A stretch of 5,717 bases of DNA, taken from assembly GCA_905214855.1 (NCBI GenBank), contig CAJMNU010000098.1, positions 1 through 5,717 of the forward strand, read 5' to 3'. This DNA comes from an uncultured bacterium (GTDB lineage: Bacteria > Bacillota > Clostridia > Lachnospirales > Lachnospiraceae). The notes under the pieces are model-generated. The model saw only the letters and a program-made list of their open reading frames with translations. It searched no databases and was not told where the DNA came from. Position 1 is the stretch's first letter, and the number at the start of each line of letters is the position of its first letter. Of the stretch, positions 1-5,138 are shown in pieces. The translations under genes and the position numbers were made by a program.

Positions 1-1762
1 TCGGTCCCGGTCGAGATGCTACTTCAAATTCATCTTTTCTTGGAAGATACTCTTTTTTCCCATCTTCTGTTCTGGAATATCCCGGCTCAAAATCAGACCC
101 TTTTGCTGTCTGTATCAGACTTTCCCCATATCCTCTTGACTGGATCTTTTGTCGGTCTGGGATCTTAGGTGCTGTGTTAATTCCAGTAACTGCCACAGCT
201 TTCTTTTCTTCCAATTTCTTTTGCAGCAAGCTAGTCTCTGCCTCAATGATCTTTCCTGCGGCTGTCACAACTGTTTTGGTTTCCTCTGGAACAAAGACTT
301 CCTCTTTTTCTTTTGCTTTATAAAACTCTTCATCTGGTCTCTGATCCAACACTCCCATATCTCTATATGTATCCGCCCAAAGTTTGGAATTTTCTTCTTG
401 TCTCTTCTCATAAGACGCTTGGTGAAGATCATCTCTTGTAGATCTCTTTAGCATCTGAGTTTCTGGAACTTGCAGTGGTATATCTTCTTCCTTATACAGA
501 GACTGCGGCAAATGTTCTTTTTCTTCCTCCTGCATCGCAAGGATCCGTTTCACATCTCCCTCATCATATTCATCCACAGATGCTGTTCTTGGCATATGGA
601 TCCGACCTGTGAATTGGTCTGTCGAATGCTGCTGTTCTTTCTCTCTTTCCATTCTAACAGATGAAAAATCAGAAATATTAAGGACTTGACTTTCTGACTG
701 TTTTGTCAATCTTGCACTGATCGCTTCTCGCTCTACTGCATCAAAATCAATGTCTTTTTTCTGTCTGCTTTCAGGCTTATCTTCTGTCTTTTCCTGTTCT
801 TTCTGCCCTTCTTCAAAAGAAATGATGCTTTTCTCTTTTTGTTCCTCACATTTCTCCTTATCCAACTTCTGTTGTTTTGATGCCTGTATTTCCAAAACCT
901 CTTCTCTATGCACAGAAGGTTCTGCTGCTCCCACAGGAAATGAAAAAGCTGGAACAGAAGAACTAGAAGGAGAAATAGCGGGGTTGGATCTGCTATTTTT
1001 CACAAGAGGGATCGTATTGAGCTTTGTGGAACTAAGATCCACACCAGAAACCGTTTGTTCCTCCCGTATTCTCTTTTTTTCTGTCCGTTGCTGTTCATAT
1101 TCTTCTAAACGCCTGTCTACATCATGTTTTGCATATTGATAAGCAAGGGAACTGTTTCTTTTAATAAAATTCACAAAAGAACGTTCTGTAATAAACACCA
1201 TTCCTATGATAAACAAAACCAAAAGAAGCAAGTATGTCCCAAGTGTACCCAACATATTTCCAAACGCAACAGCAAGGAGACCACCAAGCAAACCTCCCCC
1301 ACTTCCTTTTTCTCCGGATATCAAGTAATACTGGATGATTTTTTGTCCTTCTAGCCATCCTCCGCCAAATACCATCTGGGAGAGACCACAAACTGCCAAA
1401 AGACAGAATGTACATCCGATCATCTTTAATACAGCACGTATATTACCTCTATTAGAAATATAAAAGCAAACTCCCAATGCTAAAAACACAGGGAACAGAT
1501 ATCCGATCATCCCAAACATCCCAAGCTGAAGCTGACGAAAGAAATTTCCCACTACTCCACAGATTTTAAAATTGCTGCAAAACAAAAACACTGCGACAGC
1601 AAATGTGGATATCATAATCACCTCAGCACGGAAAAATGAAGTATCTGCCTGTGTCCCAGTGTCTTTTCTTTCGTATTGGGAAGTCTTCCCTCTGGAAGTA
1701 CTTCTTCTTGTATTTTCTGCAGCAGACGTGTTACTGCTCTGTTTCTTTCTTGTTTCTGCCAC
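1..1762 (-). CDS. ftsK: DNA translocase FtsK/SpoIIIE, N-terminal membrane domain and linker (3' end off window)
   Basis: FtsK/SpoIIIE proteins anchor at the division septum and pump double-stranded DNA with a C-terminal RecA-like motor. The frame is open without a stop for 587 codons from a GTG at 1762 to the left edge. A basic N-terminus (about residues 1-48) precedes hydrophobic segments at about 49-66, 80-103, 108-127 and 155-192, the FtsK_4TM pattern. The last segment includes the glycine-rich GSGGGLLGGLL loop typical of the family. From about residue 195 to the edge the chain is hydrophilic, rich in Glu, Lys, Gln and Ser, with no hydrophobic core, which fits the linker. The Walker motor and gamma domain are not in the window. 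GTG is preferred because an in-frame TAA lies just upstream (1768-1766), an AAGGGGG site sits 9 bases before it, and the next in-frame start codons (GTG at 1621, ATG at 1615) would remove the basic N-terminus. It lies 28 bases after tepA, probably in the same operon. Identification rests on the membrane domain and the neighbour. Confidence 0.88.
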   Translation of the reverse strand, partial: MAETRKKQSSNTSAAENTRRSTSRGKTSQYERKDTGTQADTSFFRAEVIMISTFAVAVFLFCSNFKICGVVGNFFRQLQLGMFGMIGYLFPVFLALGVCFYISNRGNIRAVLKMIGCTFCLLAVCGLSQMVFGGGWLEGQKIIQYYLISGEKGSGGGLLGGLLAVAFGNMLGTLGTYLLLLVLFIIGMVFITERSFVNFIKRNSSLAYQYAKHDVDRRLEEYEQQRTEKKRIREEQTVSGVDLSSTKLNTIPLVKNSRSNPAISPSSSSVPAFSFPVGAAEPSVHREEVLEIQASKQQKLDKEKCEEQKEKSIISFEEGQKEQEKTEDKPESRQKKDIDFDAVEREAISARLTKQSESQVLNISDFSSVRMEREKEQQHSTDQFTGRIHMPRTASVDEYDEGDVKRILAMQEEEKEHLPQSLYKEEDIPLQVPETQMLKRSTRDDLHQASYEKRQEENSKLWADTYRDMGVLDQRPDEEFYKAKEKEEVFVPEETKTVVTAAGKIIEAETSLLQKKLEEKKAVAVTGINTAPKIPDRQKIQSRGYGESLIQTAKGSDFEPGYSRTEDGKKEYLPRKDEFEVASRPGP

Positions 1763-1771
1763 GTATTACAG

Positions 1772-1778
1772 CCCCCTT
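1772..1778 (-). promoter_or_regulatory. Ribosome binding site that fixes the GTG start of ftsK
   Basis: AAGGGGG lies in the short tepA-ftsK gap and ends 9 bases before the GTG at 1762. It decides the start because no ATG exists in frame between the upstream TAA and codon 50. Confidence 0.7.
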
Positions 1779-1790
1779 GCATAAAATCAC

Positions 1791-2498
1791 TCATTTTAGT
1801 ATATCATCTTTTTTTTCAAATGTCACCCCATCGTTTAAAAAAATCATCCTGCGTACTTTTTCCACTGCCTCCTGTATTCCTCCTACTTCGTCAATCAAAC
1901 CTTTCTTTACAGCTTCTTCTCCAACTAAAACAGTACCCAAATCTTTTGCCAGCATTGTATTGTTCATCATCAAAGCCTTTGCCTTTTCATATGAAATCTT
2001 AGAATGATCTGCAATAAATCCTAATATCCTATCTTGTATCATTCCAAAATATTCATATGTCTGCACTGCGCCAATCACAGTACCACTCATCCGTACAGGA
2101 TGGATCATCATTGTTGCGGTTGGTACAATATAGGAATAATCTGCAGCAACTGCAAGCGGCACTCCAATAGAATGGCTGTCTCCAATAACTAAAGAAACGG
2201 TTGGTTTACTAAGTGAAGCGATCATCTCTGCTAATGCTAAACCACAGCTCACATCTCCTCCAATCGTATTAATTAAAATTAACACTCCCTTAATCTTACA
2301 ATCCTGTTCAATTTCTGCCAATTTAGGAAGAATGTGCTCATACTTAGTTGTTTTTGAGGAATTCGAAAGATTCTCATGTCCTTCAATCTCACCAATAATG
2401 GACATCAGATAAATAGAATCTATTTCTGCCTGCCCACTCTCCCTGATCTTTTCATCATTATCTATGTGATCTTGATTTTCTTTGCTTGTTTTTATCAT
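1791..2498 (-). CDS. tepA: ClpP-like serine protease of the TepA (YmfB) family
   Basis: This 235-residue cytosolic protein has the ClpP/crotonase fold signature. After a short polar N-terminus (about 1-28), the core starts with IYLMSIIGEIEGHENL. It continues with the family block KTTKYEHILPKLAEIEQ (50-66), the glycine-rich oxyanion segment NTIGGDVSCGLALAEMI (77-93), the nucleophile motif GDSHSIG with Ser110, MMIHPVR with His133, and LAKDLGTVLVG with Asp186. The Ser-His-Asp triad therefore appears complete, followed by the usual GLIDEVGGI. TepA is a distinct branch from housekeeping ClpP; in Bacillus subtilis the homolog is linked to spore outgrowth and lies close to spoIIIE. The ATG at 2498 has AGGAG at 2510-2506 with 7-base spacing. 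The TGA stop is 28 bases before ftsK, suggesting cotranscription. The partner ATPase, if any, and the substrates are not visible here. Confidence 0.9.
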   Translation of the reverse strand: MIKTSKENQDHIDNDEKIRESGQAEIDSIYLMSIIGEIEGHENLSNSSKTTKYEHILPKLAEIEQDCKIKGVLILINTIGGDVSCGLALAEMIASLSKPTVSLVIGDSHSIGVPLAVAADYSYIVPTATMMIHPVRMSGTVIGAVQTYEYFGMIQDRILGFIADHSKISYEKAKALMMNNTMLAKDLGTVLVGEEAVKKGLIDEVGGIQEAVEKVRRMIFLNDGVTFEKKDDILK

Positions 2499-2528
2499 AG
2501 TTTTTCTCCTGCTTTCCTTCCTTTATTT

Positions 2529-2557
2529 TTTATATGCCTCATATCAGTTTCTGACCA
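2529..2557 (-). promoter_or_regulatory. Candidate sigma-A-type promoter for tepA-ftsK
   Basis: TGGTCA (2557-2552, four of six matches to TTGACA) and TATAAA (2534-2529) are separated by 17 bases on the minus strand. The start point would fall near 2522, giving a short leader that carries the AGGAG site at 2510-2506. The position after the upstream terminator fits, but the -35 match is only moderate in an A/T-rich stretch. Confidence 0.35.
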
Positions 2558-2562
2558 TAATA

Positions 2563-2609
2563 GTAGTATCTGTAAAATTCGTAGTATCTATACTTGGATA
2601 GTGCTATCT
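2563..2609. repeat. Short direct and inverted repeats in the tepA upstream region
   Basis: On the plus strand, GTAGTATCT occurs exactly at 2563-2571 and 2581-2589 (18-base period), with a degenerate copy GTGCTATCT at 2601-2609. Two short dyads overlap these: AGTAT-CT-ATACT (2583-2594) and GATAG-TG-CTATC (2598-2609). They could be operator half-sites next to the tepA promoter. No known regulator motif is recognised. Confidence 0.35.
2564..2593 (-). promoter_or_regulatory. Sigma-G/F-like promoter motif upstream of tepA (weak)
   Basis: GTATA (2593-2589) and GATACTA (2570-2564) are 18 bases apart. The Bacillus sigma-G consensus, as I recall it, is GHATR, 18 bases, CATWHTA. Only the first base of the -10 element differs. 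This would fit a spore-linked role for TepA, but short degenerate motifs occur by chance in A/T-rich DNA and the organism is not known to sporulate. Confidence 0.2.
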
Positions 2610-2666
2610 TTTGTTGTTCAAAAATATTATATTTCCTTATGATTACCATAGGGCGAATATATTAGT

Positions 2667-2718
2667 AATAAAAAGATCTGCTATTTCATGACATATTAAT
2701 CACAAAAACAGCAGATCT
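2667..2718 (-). terminator. Intrinsic terminator after the PPTase gene
   Basis: On the minus strand AGATCTGCT (2718-2710) pairs perfectly with AGCAGATCT (2682-2674). The stem can extend inward through G:U and A:U pairs to about 14 base pairs, with a loop of about 17 bases. A TTTTT run follows (2674-2670), then ATT. It lies 43 bases past the PPTase stop and ends the hydrolase-PPTase unit before the tepA promoter region. No T run follows on the plus strand, so it acts in one direction. Confidence 0.8.
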
Positions 2719-2761
2719 CTATATTCACTCTAACTTTTTACTATGATGTATGATCCTCTTC

Positions 2762-3361
2762 TTACTTTGTAAAAGAGCACTCCACCCACTGTCCCTGCCA
2801 CATATCTCTTTCAGATCTCACACAAACAGAAACAATGGTACGATTTTGCTGTATCTGAAAAAAATACCAGTTTTCTTCTGAAATATTCTGATAACATATG
2901 ATCTGCTGATTTTCGTCCCATGTAAAAGAAATGCTGCTTGGTGGAACAGTAAGCCCCAATCCCAATGCTTTCAGAAAACTTTCTTTTAACGTCCAGAAGC
3001 GAAAAAACAGACAATTCTTCTCCTCTTCTGATAAACAGGCATCGTATTGCTTTTTTTCTTCTTCGCTTAACACTCTCTTTACCAGATGAACAGGAATCGG
3101 ACGGATTTCTTCTACATCAATTCCCACTTCCCCCGTTCCTGTTATCAGCCAGATCTGGCGATTCGTATGGCAAATATTAAAATAAGGCTGTTCTTTTTTG
3201 CTAAAATACGGTTTCCCATGAGGTCCATATAAAAGATCTGGAAGCTCCCGCATTCCATACTCAGAAAACAGGGCATATTTTAAAAGTTTTCTACCATACT
3301 CTTTCTCTGCTTTTCTTTTTTGAATTCTCTTATCCCAGATACAGGATGTTTTATATACCAT
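2762..3361 (-). CDS. Sfp-type 4'-phosphopantetheinyl transferase
   Basis: This family moves the 4'-phosphopantetheine arm from coenzyme A to a serine of acyl or peptidyl carrier proteins, turning apo into holo carrier. The 199-residue protein has the family motifs in order: GPHGKPYF (46-53), FNICHT (61-66) with His65, GIDVEEI (80-86) with the Mg-binding acids Asp82 and Glu84, and FWTLKESFLKALGLGL (122-137) with Trp123, Lys126, Glu127 and Lys131. It is somewhat shorter than Bacillus Sfp (about 224 residues). Thr66 replaces the more usual Ser of the (N/S)xSHS motif. The ATG at 3361 is one base after the hydrolase stop (TAATATG). Its ribosome site GGGAG (3372-3368) lies inside the hydrolase gene, so translation is probably coupled. 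No carrier protein, PKS, NRPS or fatty-acid gene is in the window, so the substrate cannot be named. Confidence 0.92.
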   Translation of the reverse strand: MVYKTSCIWDKRIQKRKAEKEYGRKLLKYALFSEYGMRELPDLLYGPHGKPYFSKKEQPYFNICHTNRQIWLITGTGEVGIDVEEIRPIPVHLVKRVLSEEEKKQYDACLSEEEKNCLFFRFWTLKESFLKALGLGLTVPPSSISFTWDENQQIICYQNISEENWYFFQIQQNRTIVSVCVRSERDMWQGQWVECSFTK

Positions 3362-3362
3362 A

Positions 3363-4997
3363 TTAATCTCCCAGTACGTTTACAATACATGCCGGTGTTC
3401 TATAATTCCATGTTGATATCTTAATTCCACTTCGTCTGCTTGCAGCATGGATCACCTGTCCATTACCAATATACATAGCCACATGATTGATCGTTCCAGA
3501 TTTATTTGTATAGAAAATCAAATCTCCAGGTCTCTTTTCACTGGAAGAAATCCTTTTTCCGCACTTTGCCTGACTGCCAGAATGATGTGGAAGGCTAACG
3601 CCAAAGTGTTTCATAACCTGCATCGTAAATCCAGAACAGTCTGCTCCCTTTGTCAAACTAGTCCCTCCCCAAACATAAGGATTCCCTAAAAACTGCATTG
3701 CATAATTTACAATCTGTGTACGTTTGGAAACAGCCTTCGCAGTAGACCCTGATTTTCCAGAATCACTCTGAAGCGGTGTGAACTTGATCGCCTCTGGGAT
3801 CGCATAGCGTACATCTACATAGTCTGTAGAAACAAACGCTGTATCTGTATCCAGCTCAATCTCCACCCATCCATCCAATTGATTGATAACTGCATATCTC
3901 TCACTGTTTGAAATCTGTGTCCAGATGGATGCATCTGTAGAAGGTTCTGTTCTGGCATTCAACATATCTGTGCTGACGATTGCCATCAATTCTGCATGGT
4001 CTACCGCAGCCTGTTTTGCTGCTCCTCCTGTTAAGATATACTCCGCTTTAACATAACCAGTCACAGGTCCTGACTTGATCTTATACCAGCCATCCAACTC
4101 TTCCAAAATCTCTGCGCCACAGTTTCCCGGCATTTTTCCTATGATCTTCCCATTCTCTTCGCTTGCCTTATCACGAATATTTAAATAGCCCTGTACATTT
4201 GATACACCCAGATTATCATATAAGTTGATGACCATAGCCCGTGCATCCAGTTTTCTTGCTTCATTAAGTCCAAGCTGGATCGTGACATATTCTTCTGCCA
4301 TATATCCGCTTCCGTTATAAACCCATCCATTCTCTACAGATTCCGCACGATAGCGTTCTCCTTTGTATCCCTGTCCTAACGTATCTGCCTGTGTTGAAGG
4401 TTCTTTTCTAATATTTAACGTATCTACCTGAACGGTTGCAAACTCATACACATATTCTAATGCTTTTACTTTCGCTTCCTCTCCTGTCAGCACATAGTCA
4501 GAGCTCACATATCCTGTCAACCCACCTGAAGAGACATGATACCATCCCTCCAAAGAATCTAAGACCTCACATCCACTGTTTGCATATAATTTTCCAATGA
4601 CATCTCCCGTCTTAGACGGCTCTTCTCTCAAATTCACATAACTGTCTGCCTGTATCAGCCCTAGATTGGTATAAGAATCGATCACTGCCTGTTTTGCGGC
4701 TTCCTGTTCTTGTTCTTCCTGTTCTTTCTGCTTTTGAGCTCCTAATTCATCTGTTTCTCCCTGCACTTCTTCCAATTCATCCTGTGCACGCACTGCCACT
4801 GTTGCTACTTCATTGGACTGACTATCTGTATCTGGCTTTCTCAGCCAAAAAAACACACCTGTCCCAATTCCTACAAGAAGAAGCAACACAAAAACTCCTC
4901 CTGCAAAATATGGGATATATGCTGCAAAAGTTCTTTGCCATTTTAATCGTTTTTTCTTCTGTTCAGAATCTTCTTTTTTATCGAAAAATGGGATCAT
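3363..4997 (-). CDS. Membrane-anchored cell-wall hydrolase: four SH3b domains plus NlpC/P60 peptidase
   Basis: The predicted role is a DL-endopeptidase that cuts peptidoglycan stem peptides on the outer face of the membrane. The 544-residue protein has a short basic cytosolic N-terminus, one transmembrane anchor (about 32-52) and an outside Glu/Gln-rich stalk (about 72-104, possible coiled coil). Four bacterial SH3 domains follow at about 117-169, 190-239, 268-322 and 342-396, each with a (V/L)NxR-type start. After a Ser/Lys-rich linker, the NlpC/P60 domain (about 425-544) shows GADCSGF with catalytic Cys454, INHVAMYIG with His505, and VIHAAS with His517 as the likely third residue. The start at 4997 has AAAGGAG 7 bases upstream. 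A longer reading from 5045 adds 16 residues but has no ribosome site and begins inside the candidate -10 element. It is the first gene of a two-gene unit with the PPTase. The substrate bond is inferred from the family. Confidence 0.92.
   Translation of the reverse strand: MIPFFDKKEDSEQKKKRLKWQRTFAAYIPYFAGGVFVLLLLVGIGTGVFFWLRKPDTDSQSNEVATVAVRAQDELEEVQGETDELGAQKQKEQEEQEQEAAKQAVIDSYTNLGLIQADSYVNLREEPSKTGDVIGKLYANSGCEVLDSLEGWYHVSSGGLTGYVSSDYVLTGEEAKVKALEYVYEFATVQVDTLNIRKEPSTQADTLGQGYKGERYRAESVENGWVYNGSGYMAEEYVTIQLGLNEARKLDARAMVINLYDNLGVSNVQGYLNIRDKASEENGKIIGKMPGNCGAEILEELDGWYKIKSGPVTGYVKAEYILTGGAAKQAAVDHAELMAIVSTDMLNARTEPSTDASIWTQISNSERYAVINQLDGWVEIELDTDTAFVSTDYVDVRYAIPEAIKFTPLQSDSGKSGSTAKAVSKRTQIVNYAMQFLGNPYVWGGTSLTKGADCSGFTMQVMKHFGVSLPHHSGSQAKCGKRISSSEKRPGDLIFYTNKSGTINHVAMYIGNGQVIHAASRRSGIKISTWNYRTPACIVNVLGD
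3810..4685 (-). repeat. Internal tandem duplication of an SH3b pair in the NlpC/P60 gene
   Basis: Protein residues 105-255 and 256-396 (544-residue numbering) align as two copies with a period of about 151-152 residues. Landmarks are SYTNLG / LYDNLG, TGYVSSDYVLTG / TGYVKAEYILTG and LNIRKEPST / LNARTEPST. SH3b 1 resembles SH3b 3, and SH3b 2 resembles SH3b 4, so a two-domain unit was duplicated. The copies are well diverged, indicating an old event. The nucleotide boundaries are approximate. Confidence 0.75.
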
Positions 4998-5004
4998 TCC
5001 TCTT

Positions 5005-5011
5005 CTCCTTT
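5005..5011 (-). promoter_or_regulatory. Ribosome binding site fixing the hydrolase start at 4997
   Basis: AAAGGAG is followed by 7 bases and then ATG at 4997. The upstream in-frame ATG at 5045 is preceded only by a T run, so this site decides the start. Confidence 0.85.
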
Positions 5012-5035
5012 GCGAATCTATTGCCTTTTCGCACC

Positions 5036-5070
5036 AGTATATCATAAAAAAACGGCAGAAAATATTACAA
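5036..5070 (-). promoter_or_regulatory. Candidate promoter of the hydrolase-PPTase unit, overlapping the upstream terminator
   Basis: TTGTAA (5070-5065) and TATGAT (5046-5041) are 18 bases apart; the -10 matches TATAAT at five of six positions. An alternative extended -10, TGATATACT (5044-5036), overlaps it. Either gives a leader of roughly 30-40 bases carrying the AAAGGAG site. The -35 lies in the second arm of the kinase terminator and the -10 begins at the last T of its T run. Confidence 0.5.
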
Positions 5071-5110
5071 AATTCTTAAAAAATACATATTTTTGTAATT
5101 TATTCTGCCG
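5046..5110 (-). terminator. Intrinsic terminator after the histidine kinase gene
   Basis: On the minus strand CGGCAGAA (5110-5103) pairs with TTCTGCCG (5060-5053). After a small internal loop, TTACAAAA (5098-5091) pairs with TTTTGTAA (5072-5065), leaving an 18-base loop. A TTTTTTT run follows at 5052-5046. It begins 28 bases after the kinase stop. The plus strand has no matching T run, so termination is predicted only for the kinase transcript. Confidence 0.9.
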
Positions 5111-5138
5111 AAATTTATCTAATTTTAGCTATAACTCC

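Noticed and set aside
149..1354. Several plus-strand ORFs of 64-129 codons across the left part
   Set aside because: They are antisense shadows of ftsK, rich in Ser, Phe, Cys and Leu from the complement of Glu/Lys codons, without ribosome sites or recognisable domains.
1161..1415. 84-codon minus-strand ORF inside ftsK
   Set aside because: It is an out-of-frame reading of the membrane-domain region and encodes no recognisable domain.
1618..1794. 58-codon minus-strand ORF whose ATG overlaps the tepA stop as ATGA (position of ylzJ in Bacillus)
   Set aside because: It has no ribosome site, no YlzJ-like sequence, and about 145 bases overlap the ftsK frame, whose translation is clearly the FtsK membrane domain.
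2376..2642. 88-codon plus-strand ORF covering the tepA start and intergenic region
   Set aside because: It is mostly antisense to tepA and low in complexity, with no ribosome site; the intergenic part is better explained by promoter elements.
2811..3014. 67-codon minus-strand ORF within the PPTase gene
   Set aside because: It lies out of frame inside a gene with all family motifs intact and is a frame shadow.
4998..5045. Longer hydrolase start at ATG 5045 adding 16 residues (MIYWCEKAID...)
   Set aside because: The ATG follows a terminator T run with no ribosome site and sits inside the candidate -10 box, while the ATG at 4997 has AAAGGAG at 7 bases.
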